Assembly: GCA_029267635.1 (NCBI GenBank)
Contig: JAJUIK010000001.1
Location: 310,001 to 374,000 of the forward strand
DNA: 64,000 nt
Reading direction: 5' to 3'
DNA from: Moraxellaceae bacterium
GTDB lineage: Bacteria > Pseudomonadota > Gammaproteobacteria > Pseudomonadales > Moraxellaceae
Part shown: in pieces, positions 55,928-64,000 of the stretch
How positions within the stretch are numbered: the first letter of the stretch is position 1
Layout: each line of letters opens with the position of its first letter
The notes under the pieces: model-generated
What the model saw: only the letters and a program-made list of their open reading frames with translations
Told to the model about the DNA's origin: nothing
Database searches by the model: none
Position numbers and translations under genes: made by a program

Positions 55928-56548
55928 ATGATCGATTTATATTATTGGCCGACGCCCAATGGCCATAAAATCACCATTGCCCTGGAGGAAATGGGGCTGA
56001 AATATCAAATTTTTCCGATTAATATTCAGGAAAATGACCAGTTCCAGCCCGATTTTTTAAAAATTTCGCCCAATAATAAAATCCCTGTGATTGTTGATCA
56101 GGAAGGGCCACGTGGCGAGCCGATTTCGGTGTTTGAATCGGGCGCGATCCTGCAGTATCTGGGACGTAAAACCGGACTGTTTTATCCGGAGGATGAACAG
56201 GAGCGGGTTGAAGTGGAACAGTGGCTGATGTGGCAGATGGGAAATTTTGGTCCTATGCTGGGACAAAATCACCATTTTAGCCGTTATGCACCGGAAAAAG
56301 TCCCTTATGCAATCGAGCGTTATAGTAATGAAACCAAACGCTTATATGGCGTACTCAATAAGCAATTGATCGGGCAGAAGTTTGTGGCTGGAGAATACTC
56401 GATTGCTGATATGGCGATTCTGCCTTGGGTGTTACGTCATGACTGGCAGAATATTGAGCTGGAAGATTATCCGTATGTGAAAGAATATGTAGATCGTCTC
56501 ACGATTCGTCCGGCAGTCCAAAGAGCCTTATCGATTAAAATCGCGTGA
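55928..56548 (+). CDS. yfcG: Glutathione S-transferase-like disulfide reductase (YfcG family)
   Basis: A 206-residue nu-class GST. The N-terminal thioredoxin-like domain starts MIDLYYWPTPNGHKITIALEE, with the Thr/Asn pair (PTPNG) that binds glutathione in YfcG in place of Tyr/Ser/Cys; KISPNNKIPVIVD gives the cis-proline and FESGAILQYLG the glutamate/serine contacts. The C-domain shows GPMLGQNHHFSRYAPEKVPYAIERY. In E. coli YfcG is a disulfide-bond reductase with two glutathiones. AGGAAG lies before ATG 55928. It sits in the infC-rpmI interval, divergent from hsp20. Confidence 0.92.
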   Translation: MIDLYYWPTPNGHKITIALEEMGLKYQIFPINIQENDQFQPDFLKISPNNKIPVIVDQEGPRGEPISVFESGAILQYLGRKTGLFYPEDEQERVEVEQWLMWQMGNFGPMLGQNHHFSRYAPEKVPYAIERYSNETKRLYGVLNKQLIGQKFVAGEYSIADMAILPWVLRHDWQNIELEDYPYVKEYVDRLTIRPAVQRALSIKIA

Positions 56549-56621
56549 AACCATATAAACCAATGCTTTTCCCTCGTACATAATTTGAACGAGGGCCAAG
56601 CGAAATGGCTGATATCTTTAT

Positions 56622-57380
56622 TTATGATGTGCAATGCCGCGGGTCCAGCATGATTTGGTCTTGTAAGTTGGACGGTTTATAGATCCAGAATTTACGCGGC
56701 ACATCCACTTTACTTTGTGAAATAGCTTGAATCAGCTGCTGATCGATTTTCTGATTGCCTGAACCTTTTTTGAGTTTAACCTTTTGTACTTCACCCTGTT
56801 TATTCACTTTAAAACTAAATTTGACCAAACGTGGTTTCTGTTCAAGTAAAGCAGCTTGCAGTTGTAGCGTTTTTGGTTGGCTACGATAAGAAAAAGGGAC
56901 CGATTTTTCCTTTTTTTGAGCTAACCAGTTTTTTGAAGTAAAAGTATACTGGCATACTGTTGGTGTCACAGGCATTTCTTCATTAATGAGATTCAGACTA
57001 AAAGTCTGATAGCCAATCACGGGTAATGCCACGCCATCTTGCAGATAAGGTTTAACCTGAGCCTGCATTACAGCATTTAACAACAGCTGATCGAGTTGTG
57101 CCAAACCTGTACTTTCCTGTACTGTGGCTTTACTGATCTGTCCTTCTTCATCCGTGATAATACGCACGATTGCGGCACGGTTTTGTTCTTTTAAATCTTC
57201 ATTTTTATACTGGGGTTGCGGAAATTTGTTCCACTGAATCCGGGTGGTCAGATGGGCAGGAAGTGCTGTGCTTTTTTGTATGTTGAGCTTTTTTGTTATA
57301 GTCGGCTCAGCTGCATGGAGTGTTGAAACGGCGATGCCGGACAATAAGAGCAAAGGAAGTGTTGGTTTCATAAATTTCAT
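56622..57380 (-). CDS. Periplasmic protein with two TonB-C-terminal-like domains
   Basis: A 252-residue protein with a signal peptide (LPLLLLSGIAVSTLHA, likely cleaved after HAA) rather than an N-terminal anchor, and no Pro-rich spacer. Two segments look like TonB C-terminal (TonB_C) modules: residues about 45-130 (FPQPQYKNEDLKEQNRAAIVRIITDEEGQI... LDQLLLNAVMQAQVKPY) and about 178-235 (RLVKFSFKVNKQGEVQKVKLKKGSG... LIQAISQSKVD). It has two cysteines (VCQYTF and HCTS at the end). It cannot act as a classical TonB because it lacks the ExbBD-binding helix. Function unknown. Confidence 0.75.
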   Translation of the reverse strand: MKFMKPTLPLLLLSGIAVSTLHAAEPTITKKLNIQKSTALPAHLTTRIQWNKFPQPQYKNEDLKEQNRAAIVRIITDEEGQISKATVQESTGLAQLDQLLLNAVMQAQVKPYLQDGVALPVIGYQTFSLNLINEEMPVTPTVCQYTFTSKNWLAQKKEKSVPFSYRSQPKTLQLQAALLEQKPRLVKFSFKVNKQGEVQKVKLKKGSGNQKIDQQLIQAISQSKVDVPRKFWIYKPSNLQDQIMLDPRHCTS

Positions 57381-57497
57381 GTCATTGTTTATATTCGAAG
57401 ATGTAAGATCAATGGGACAGGCCTGGATCAGGTTGCTAAGTATTCACTGATTTCAATCAGTCAGCAATAGGAATAAGCGTCCGAAGATGCCAGTCTT

Positions 57498-57662
57498 TTA
57501 TCGTGTTCTTAATGTGAGTGGATCCTTGGTCGTCTGATACCGTGAATACACCACAATGATTTCCTGAATCAGGATGGCGATGGCTAAACAGAACTGGTTA
57601 ATCGTGATGATCGAGAAATCGCGAAAGCGTAAGGCCGCAAACGCGTCATGTTGAGCAGACAT
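57498..57662 (-). pseudogene. N-terminal remnant of an MFS transporter
   Basis: A 54-codon minus-strand frame from ATG 57662 begins like many MFS exporters of the EntS/DUF894 group: AFAALRFRDFSIITINQF, then LAIAILIQEIIVVYSRYQ and TKDPLTL, where intact members go on to the GL-x-GL-x-E-A loop. Here the sequence ends after DPLTL with RTR and TAA. A few in-frame residues after the stop (GIFGRLFLLLTD) could be the end of the same gene after an internal deletion. The promoter of rpmI lies on the other side. The identification is from recall of the family N-terminus. Confidence 0.6.
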
Positions 57663-57816
57663 AAACATGCAATGGGTAGATTTTTGTGATCATTATATGC
57701 CTGAATAAAAGTGGACTTTTCAGCCAAAAACGTAAATTACCCTGAAAAAATAGGCGGATCGATCTGAACGTGTACCATTAAAATTATCCGGATATGCTTT
57801 TGTTTTATACAAACTT

Positions 57817-57824
57817 GCTATAAA
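57817..57824 (+). promoter_or_regulatory. Probable promoter of rpmI-rplT (extended -10)
   Basis: TGCTATAAA, an extended -10 (TATAAA at 57819-57824), lies 75 bases before the rpmI ATG. It would give rpmI-rplT independent transcription, needed because infC ends in a terminator 2.7 kb upstream. Confidence 0.45.
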
Positions 57825-57838
57825 ATGTCGCCTTCCTT

Positions 57839-57868
57839 ACCTGCAGGTCGTTTTTGCAATGGTGCAAA
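57839..57868 (+). promoter_or_regulatory. Palindrome and hairpin in the rpmI leader (possible L20 operator)
   Basis: ACCTGCAGGT (57839-57848) is a perfect 10-bp palindrome, and TTTGCA-ATGG-TGCAAA (57853-57868) a perfect 6-bp hairpin, both in the leader before rpmI. In E. coli, L20 represses rpmI-rplT by binding leader RNA structure; a similar role is possible but unproven. Confidence 0.4.
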
Positions 57869-57898
57869 CGTGCCGAACAGGTGCTTAAAGAGGTTGTT

Positions 57899-58093
57899 AT
57901 GGCTAAGTTAAAAACTCGCCGTGGTGCAGCTAAACGTTTCAAAGCGACTGCTAACGGTTTCAAGCGTAAACAAGCGTTCAAACGCCACATTTTGACCAAA
58001 AAATCTGCTAAGCGTATTCGTCAATTACGCGGCTGTGTAATGGTTCACGTGAGTGACGTTGCTTCAGTTCGCCGTATGTGCCCATACATCTAA
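57899..58093 (+). CDS. rpmI: 50S ribosomal protein L35
   Basis: A 64-residue basic protein, [14 protein letters not shown] at the start and [20 protein letters not shown] in the middle, typical of bL35. AAAGAGG lies just before ATG 57899; the frame is open 15 codons upstream but the extension is not part of L35. rplT starts 12 bases downstream. Normally rpmI follows infC directly; here they are 2.8 kb apart. Confidence 0.97.
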
Positions 58094-58105
58094 GGAGATT
58101 TATAA

Positions 58106-58465
58106 ATGGCTCGTGTAAAACGTGGTGTACAGGCTCATCGCCGTCATAAAAAAATTCTTGCTCGTGCTAAAGGTTACTATGGCGCGCGTTCACGTATTTA
58201 TCGTGTAGCGTTCCAAGCGGTAATCAAAGCAGGTCAATACGCTTACCGTGACCGTCGTCAGAAAAAACGTCAATTCCGTGCTCTATGGATTGCGCGTATC
58301 AACGCGGGTGCTCGTCAAAACGGTTTGTCTTACAGCCGTATGATCGATGGCTTGAAGAAAGCTCAAGTGATCATCGACCGTCGCGTACTTGCTGACATCG
58401 CTATGCATGATGCAGTGGCATTTGCTGCTTTGGCTGAGAAAGCAAAATCTGCTTTGGCTGCTTAA
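58106..58465 (+). CDS. rplT: 50S ribosomal protein L20
   Basis: A 119-residue basic protein, the family length. [30 protein letters not shown] and [26 protein letters not shown] are diagnostic of bL20, an early 23S rRNA-binding assembly protein and, in E. coli, a translational repressor of its own operon. AAGGAG precedes the ATG. A bidirectional terminator follows. Confidence 0.97.
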   Translation: MARVKRGVQAHRRHKKILARAKGYYGARSRIYRVAFQAVIKAGQYAYRDRRQKKRQFRALWIARINAGARQNGLSYSRMIDGLKKAQVIIDRRVLADIAMHDAVAFAALAEKAKSALAA

Positions 58466-58480
58466 TTCTGTATAGAATTT

Positions 58481-58508
58481 AAAAAAGACCGCTGATGCGG
58501 TCTTTTTT
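58481..58508. terminator. Bidirectional terminator after rplT
   Basis: GACCGC-TGAT-GCGGTC with an A-run before and T-run after; convergent genes on both sides can use it. Confidence 0.9.
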
Positions 58509-58525
58509 ATGCCTGAAATTCAGCT

Positions 58526-59596
58526 TTAAAGGCCGAAATAATACGCCAGCACACAGATGACGATGGTGAGTAGAACCAGCTTGATCACAGAAGAACTACT
58601 GACTTTGTGATGATGGGGTAATTGAGGTGATGTTACCTGAGCTGTGGTTGGTGTTTCGGTGACCGGTTGAGCAGACAGATGAGTTGTTGCAGCCGTATCT
58701 AATGGTGTGGTGGTCTCAACTTTGCTTAAACCTGCCGATTGATAATGATTGGCGGCTTTCACAATCAGTTTGGCAAACAGATCATCTATTTTCTGCGAGA
58801 AATGTCGTAGGTTGAGCTGTTCTTCCGGTGAGAGGATTTCGCCATTTTCTGCATAAGGATGCTTTTTCTTTTCTTCAACAAATGTAGAAAGCGCTTCAAG
58901 TCGATGTAATAGATGATGGACAAGATCAGCATTATAATCTGTTGGCAATAACGGTAAATACTGAATCTGGTCGAGTAAATGTCCTTCAGCATCTTCAACC
59001 TGTTGGCGCTCTATACCATAATAGGGCAAGTCACGTTGTGCAGGTTCAACATAGCCTTGCGCCAGCGGATGCTGAAATAATTCTTGTGCGGTATATTTCT
59101 GGATTTCCGCCCATGCGGCGCCTTGTAGATCCACCTCAATTTTTTTCGTCAGTTTGCTATTCAGTTCAAAACGCCAGAAACATGTTTGCTGGATGTTACT
59201 GCGTTGATGTAATGGCGCAACAAATGCATCTTCAGCCGTGTACCATTCCGCCAGTTCCTGTCCGAGAATCCAGGCGGTTTTTTTATTGCCCTGATGACTG
59301 ACAATAAAGTGGGAAAAGGGTAAAAGCTCGACATTGCCATTTGGATTTTTTTCTTCATTTAAAATGGCTGACAAATGCAGGCTTAAACGTGATACACCTT
59401 GTTTTTTTAAGCCTTCCAGCCAGACCTGAAAATGTTGTGCCAGCAAATGCTGGGAGAGCAGGTCGCGAAATTCAAATGTATGCTGAAAAAAGATCGCATG
59501 TTGTAACCAGCGGCTGAACGGTAAATTTTGTTGCAGATATTCATTGCCATAACTCACTAGTGTGAGTTGCTGTTTCCAGATCTGATCGAGAGCCAT
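58526..59596 (-). CDS. Tail-anchored membrane protein of unknown function
   Basis: A 356-residue protein with a long soluble region and one hydrophobic helix at the very C-terminus (SVIKLVLLTIVICVLAYYF), so it is probably tail-anchored with its bulk in the cytoplasm. Residues about 265-335 are a Thr/Pro/Ala-rich linker (TTTPLDTAATTHLSAQPVTE). The first 250 residues hold Trp/His-rich segments (WILGQELAEWYTAEDAF, CFWRFELN) and a helical stretch around 235-265. I recognise no family. It lies between rplT and pheS, opposite in strand to that translation cluster. ATG 59596 is the natural start. Confidence 0.7.
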   Translation of the reverse strand: MALDQIWKQQLTLVSYGNEYLQQNLPFSRWLQHAIFFQHTFEFRDLLSQHLLAQHFQVWLEGLKKQGVSRLSLHLSAILNEEKNPNGNVELLPFSHFIVSHQGNKKTAWILGQELAEWYTAEDAFVAPLHQRSNIQQTCFWRFELNSKLTKKIEVDLQGAAWAEIQKYTAQELFQHPLAQGYVEPAQRDLPYYGIERQQVEDAEGHLLDQIQYLPLLPTDYNADLVHHLLHRLEALSTFVEEKKKHPYAENGEILSPEEQLNLRHFSQKIDDLFAKLIVKAANHYQSAGLSKVETTTPLDTAATTHLSAQPVTETPTTAQVTSPQLPHHHKVSSSSVIKLVLLTIVICVLAYYFGL

Positions 59597-59704
59597 AGTG
59601 TTTCATGAAAGCAAGATTGTACGTATCTTATCCTGTTTATAAATCATCGCGCCAATAAATTTTCCTCGAGTTGAATCTTCATCACAGCACAGAAAAACTG
59701 TTAG

Positions 59705-60733
<1,029 letters not shown>

Positions 60734-60767
60734 GACATTTTTCAGGATTGTATAAGGTTTAATAGAT

Positions 60768-63149
60768 ATGAAAATTAGCGAAAATTGGTTACGCACTTGG
60801 GTCAATCCAGCCATTGATAGCGACACGTTGTCCAACCAGCTTACTATGCTCGGACTGGAAGTGGATGACATGGCACCCGTGGCCAAACCGTTTACCGGTG
60901 TGGTGGTGGGTGAAGTCCTTACCGTTGAACAGCATCCAGATGCAGACCGCTTACGTGTGACCACCGTGAATGCAGGTTTGGAAGCACCGTTACAAATCGT
61001 TTGTGGCGCACCGAATGTGCGTCCAGGCATGAAAGCGCCTGTTGCACTGATTGGTGCGGTTTTGCCGGGCGATTTCAAAATCAAGAAAGGCAAATTACGC
61101 GGTATCGAATCACAAGGCATGCTCTGTGGTGCTTCTGAAATCGACTTAGAAGACAAGATCGATGGTTTGCTTGAGCTTCCAGTTGATGCTCCGGTAGGTG
61201 TCAATATCCGTGAATACCTCAAATTAGATGACCACGTGATTGATATCAGTATTACCCCAAACCGTGGTGACTGTTTCAGTATCCGTGGCGTGGCGCGTGA
61301 AATTGCGGTGATTAACCAGTTGCCTGTCAATGCTCCGGTCATCACATCGGTTGCTGCGACTATTGCAGATGAAAAATCTGTGGTTGTGACCACACCGGGT
61401 GCACCACGCTATTTGGGTCGTGTGATCAAGAATGTGAACGTGAAAGCAGCGACACCAGAGTGGATGGAGCAAGCCTTATCTCGTTCAGGTATCCGTACGC
61501 ATAGTCTATTGGTCGACATCACCAACTACGTATTGATGGAACTTGGCCAGCCGTTACATGCCTTTGATTTGGCTAAAATCGAAGGTGCCGTACAGGTGCG
61601 TCAAGCCAAAGCTCAAGAAAAACTGCAATTGCTGAATGAGCAAGAAGTTGAGTTGTCTGAAGATGTGATGGTGATTACAGATGATGCCAAAGCTTTGGCA
61701 ATTGCCGGCATCATGGGGGGGCTGGCTTCTTCCGTGAGTGATGAGACTCAAGATATCTTCTTGGAGTCTGCATTCTTTGCACCGCTTGCGATTGCAGGAC
61801 GTGCACGTCGTTTTGGCCTACATACCGATGCCTCACAGCGCTATGAGCGTGGGGTTGATTTTGAATTGCCTCAACTGGCGATGGATCGTGCTTCACAACT
61901 CATTCAAGAACTGGCAGGTGGTGAGTTCGGTCCGATTACCACTGTTGAGCAAACTGAGCTTTTGCCAAAGCGTGCAGCGATTGCTTTGAATCAAGCACAA
62001 GTGGATCAGTTACTTGGTTATCCGGTGGACAGTGCCTTTATTGCTGATGCATTACAACGTCTAGGTTGTCAGGTGGAGAGCAAAGCTGAAGGTGAATGGC
62101 TGGTTGTGCCTCCATCACACCGTTTTGACATGGCGATCTATCAAGACCTGATTGAAGAAGTTGCGCGTATTCATGGCTACGACAACATCCAGATCAGCTT
62201 GCCGCAAATTGATGTGAAACTAGCGCAGTATCAAGACCGTTTTGAAGTGGCACAATTGCGTCAAACGGTTGCAACCTTGGGGTATCAAGAAGCGATCAGC
62301 TTTAGCTTCGCGGATGCGAAACTGGAAAAACAACTTAATCCAGCGGTACAGCCATTGATGTTGGCCAATCCAATTTCCAGCGATCTGGCAGCGATGCGTA
62401 GCACCTTATTGTCAAGCCTGATTCCATGTGTGCAATATAACTTGAACCGTCAGCAAAGTCGTGTCCGCTTTTTTGAATTGGGCCTACGTTTTGACTATCA
62501 GAATGCGCAGGGTATTGAAGATCTTAAGCAGATTCCAACCTTGGCCTTAATTGCAGTTGGTCCACGTGTTCCTGAGCAATGGCATGCCAAGGCACAGGCG
62601 ATGGATTTCTTTGACCTGAAAGGCGAAGTTGAACAGATTTTAGCGGCGGGTCGTGTCAAGGTAGAGTATGTACGTTCAGAACGTGCTTGGTTGCATCCGG
62701 GACAGTCTGCTGAAATTCTGGTCAATGGTCAGTCGATTGGTTATTTGGGTCGTCTGCATCCTTCACTGGAAAATGATCTGGATTTGGGTACAACCTGGGT
62801 AGCTGAGCTGGATCAAAATGCCATTTTGCAATCTTATGTATCTAATTTTACAGAATTATCACGTTTTCCATCGATTCGACGTGATATTGCGCTTTTAATC
62901 AATGATAAGATTAATGTGAGAGATATTCAGCAGTTAATCCAAAAAACCGGTGGTGAACTTCTTGATTCTACCTGGTTGTTTGATGTGTATACTGGACAAG
63001 GGGTTGAAGAAGGCAAGCGCTCATTGGCATTTGCACTGTTGTGGCAACACCCATCACGTACGCTCGAAGATGCTGAAATTAAATCGGGTATGGATCACAT
63101 TATTGAAGTGTTGCAAAACACTTACCAAGCGACATTGAGGGCCTCATGA
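60768..63149 (+). CDS. pheT: Phenylalanine-tRNA ligase beta subunit
   Basis: Beta subunit of PheRS with tRNA binding and editing of Tyr-tRNA-Phe. The 793-residue protein has the tRNA-binding OB domain (about 40-150: [32 protein letters not shown]), the B3/B4 editing domain (about 215-390), a B5 domain (about 400-470), the pseudo-catalytic core with [26 protein letters not shown], and a C-terminal ferredoxin-fold anticodon-binding domain ([20 protein letters not shown]). Its stop overlaps the ihfA start by 4 bases. Confidence 0.97.
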   Translation: MKISENWLRTWVNPAIDSDTLSNQLTMLGLEVDDMAPVAKPFTGVVVGEVLTVEQHPDADRLRVTTVNAGLEAPLQIVCGAPNVRPGMKAPVALIGAVLPGDFKIKKGKLRGIESQGMLCGASEIDLEDKIDGLLELPVDAPVGVNIREYLKLDDHVIDISITPNRGDCFSIRGVAREIAVINQLPVNAPVITSVAATIADEKSVVVTTPGAPRYLGRVIKNVNVKAATPEWMEQALSRSGIRTHSLLVDITNYVLMELGQPLHAFDLAKIEGAVQVRQAKAQEKLQLLNEQEVELSEDVMVITDDAKALAIAGIMGGLASSVSDETQDIFLESAFFAPLAIAGRARRFGLHTDASQRYERGVDFELPQLAMDRASQLIQELAGGEFGPITTVEQTELLPKRAAIALNQAQVDQLLGYPVDSAFIADALQRLGCQVESKAEGEWLVVPPSHRFDMAIYQDLIEEVARIHGYDNIQISLPQIDVKLAQYQDRFEVAQLRQTVATLGYQEAISFSFADAKLEKQLNPAVQPLMLANPISSDLAAMRSTLLSSLIPCVQYNLNRQQSRVRFFELGLRFDYQNAQGIEDLKQIPTLALIAVGPRVPEQWHAKAQAMDFFDLKGEVEQILAAGRVKVEYVRSERAWLHPGQSAEILVNGQSIGYLGRLHPSLENDLDLGTTWVAELDQNAILQSYVSNFTELSRFPSIRRDIALLINDKINVRDIQQLIQKTGGELLDSTWLFDVYTGQGVEEGKRSLAFALLWQHPSRTLEDAEIKSGMDHIIEVLQNTYQATLRAS

Positions 63150-63442
63150 CAGCATTAACAAAAGCAGAAATGGCGGACCATTTAAGCGAACTCACGAGCT
63201 TAAATCGTCGTGAAGCGAAGCAGATGGTCGAGTTGTTTTTCGATGAAATTAGCCAGGCTTTAATTGAAGGGGAACACGTTAAACTTTCGGGTTTTGGTAA
63301 CTTCGAGCTGCGCGATAAACGCCAGCGTCCAGGCCGTAACCCGAAAACGGGGGAAGAGATTCCAATTTCTGCACGCCGTGTGGTGACCTTTAGAGCAGGC
63401 CAAAAATTTAGACAACGTGTGGGAAATGAGCAGATCGATTGA
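63146..63442 (+). CDS. ihfA: Integration host factor subunit alpha
   Basis: A 98-residue HU/IHF-family DNA-bending protein, one half of IHF. It has the C-terminal signature [32 protein letters not shown], with the conserved proline of the arm in [10 protein letters not shown], and [31 protein letters not shown] at the start. The pheT-ihfA overlap (ATGA) is the arrangement in E. coli (pheST-ihfA), supporting alpha over beta. Confidence 0.97.
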   Translation: MTALTKAEMADHLSELTSLNRREAKQMVELFFDEISQALIEGEHVKLSGFGNFELRDKRQRPGRNPKTGEEIPISARRVVTFRAGQKFRQRVGNEQID

Positions 63443-63455
63443 TCTGCTCTTTTTT
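63428..63455 (+). terminator. Terminator after ihfA
   Basis: GAGCAGATC (63428-63436) and GATCTGCTC (63441-63449), a perfect 9-bp stem with loop GATT, then six T; it overlaps the ihfA stop codon. Confidence 0.9.
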
Positions 63456-63614
63456 CATCTACATAGCTGATTTAGCTAAGGTGTGCATGGTCAGATTTGA
63501 TATAAGTAATAATTTCGATGCTATTTTTATTGCTTGATTAGAACATACAGAAATGAAGTAAAGAAAAAAGCAGCAATATATGGATTGAATCATTTTTATA
63601 AAAAAATAAACAAT

Positions 63615-63644
63615 AAAAAAGAGAGCCAAAAGGCTCTCTTTTTT
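63615..63644. terminator. Bidirectional terminator after the Ala/Ser-rich lipoprotein gene
   Basis: GAGAGCC-AAAA-GGCTCTC with A and T runs on both sides, 20 bases past the minus-strand lipoprotein stop. Confidence 0.9.
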
Positions 63645-63663
63645 GACTAAATAATCAGTTAGA

Positions 63664-63912
63664 TTATTTAGCTTCAGAAGCTGGAGCTTCAACAGCAGCA
63701 ACGTCAGAAGCAGCGTCAACAGCTTCAGAAGCAGCTTCAGAAGCAGCAGCAGCAGCGTCAACAGCTTCAGATGCAGCAACTACAGCTTCAGAAGCAGCTT
63801 CAGAAGCAGCTTCAGAAGCAGCAGCAGGAGCTTCTTCAGTTTTTTTAGCACAACCAACGAAAGCTAAAGTAGTGGCAACTGCAGCAGCAACAGCGAATTT
63901 TTTGAATAACAT
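63664..63912 (-). CDS. Small Ala/Ser/Glu-repeat lipoprotein
   Basis: An 82-residue lipoprotein: signal peptide (FKKFAVAAAVATTLAFVGC) with lipobox FVGC and probable lipidated cysteine 21, followed by lysines. The mature 60 residues are almost only Ala, Ser, Glu and Val, in repeats of SEAA and SEAV with an occasional Asp; the underlying DNA repeats the 12-mer GCTTCAGAAGCA and variants. It is probably disordered or a helical spacer at the outer membrane. No family is recognised. A strong terminator follows, and its own promoter must lie upstream of 63912. Confidence 0.8.
   Translation of the reverse strand: MLFKKFAVAAAVATTLAFVGCAKKTEEAPAAASEAASEAASEAVVAASEAVDAAAAASEAASEAVDAASDVAAVEAPASEAK
63684..63830. 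repeat. Short-period repeats inside the lipoprotein gene
   Basis: Tandem units GCTTCAGAAGCA and GCAGCTTCAGAA recur many times across this interval with substitutions, encoding the SEAA/SEAV repeats. Such repeats could expand or contract by slippage, changing the protein length in frame multiples of three or more. Confidence 0.7.
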
Positions 63913-64000
63913 GGCATCACTCTCATAAAAAAATTGAGATTAAAAATAACCCAAGTCAGACTGTTTGTGCTTTTATTATTCCTAACGTTAGATAGGTAAA

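Noticed and set aside
56571-56595. CCCTCGT/ACGAGGG inverted repeat between yfcG and the TonB-like gene
   Set aside because: A good 7-bp stem, but no T-run follows on either strand, so it is not called a terminator.
63459-63779. 106-codon Leu/Thr-rich minus-strand frame
   Set aside because: It is a shifted-frame reading of the lipoprotein repeats (GCTTCAGAA read as poly-Leu codons) and crosses the terminator.

Overview
The window reads as ordinary chromosome of a gammaproteobacterium of the Moraxellaceae, most likely Acinetobacter. This rests on protein resemblance and gene content (GacS hybrid kinase, AcnA, class I fumarase, ackA-pta, split PntAA/PntAB/PntB transhydrogenase, RelA with a degenerate HD domain, a ComEA-type DNA-binding protein, infC starting at AUU). 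No rRNA, convincing tRNA, insertion sequence, prophage or CRISPR array was seen. About 57 genes or gene remnants are dense, on both strands, and many units end in clear intrinsic terminators.

Layout. 0-9.5 kb: the end of clpX, then mostly minus-strand metabolism (fumarase, ackA-pta, proA, nagZ) with one plus-strand methyltransferase. 9.7-23.9 kb: plus-strand genes for a periplasmic tail-specific protease, an MHYT-GGDEF-EAL cyclic-di-GMP protein, release factor 3, two related lipoproteins, a TatD nuclease, aconitase A, TcdA, a MaoC-type hydratase and a small secreted protein. 24.3-35 kb: dusA, two transporters, the transhydrogenase operon, a probable gene remnant, rsfS, and a three-gene operon (crotonase, beta-hydroxyacid dehydrogenase, hydroxypyruvate isomerase-like). 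35-50.4 kb: gacS divergent from cysM, then a long plus-strand run (exonuclease, rlmD, relA, mazG, comEA, pcnB, folK, panB, panC, rapZ, npr, darP). 50.5-64 kb: an acyl-CoA synthetase, then the translation cluster thrS-infC / rpmI-rplT / pheS-pheT-ihfA, interrupted twice by unrelated genes, and a small Ala/Ser-rich lipoprotein.

How genes work together: ackA-pta interconvert acetate and acetyl-CoA; acnA and the fumarase are TCA enzymes; pntAA-AB-B couples NADPH formation to the proton gradient; panB-panC make pantothenate; relA, rsfS, rapZ-npr, gacS and the GGDEF-EAL protein are global regulators; thrS, infC, rpmI, rplT, pheS, pheT and prfC serve translation.

No wholly new multigene system is evident. 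The most notable signals are in non-coding DNA and small remnants: a thrS leader hairpin whose 7-nt loop reproduces a threonine tRNA anticodon loop (GGU) just upstream of the ribosome binding site; a branched 5' leader before the hsp20 gene that looks like an RNA thermometer; a short N-terminal MFS-transporter remnant in the interrupted infC-rpmI interval; an unrecognised C-terminal protein remnant after pntB; an 11-bp direct repeat with 21-bp period between gacS and cysM; and a periplasmic protein with two TonB-C-terminal-like domains but no TonB anchor.
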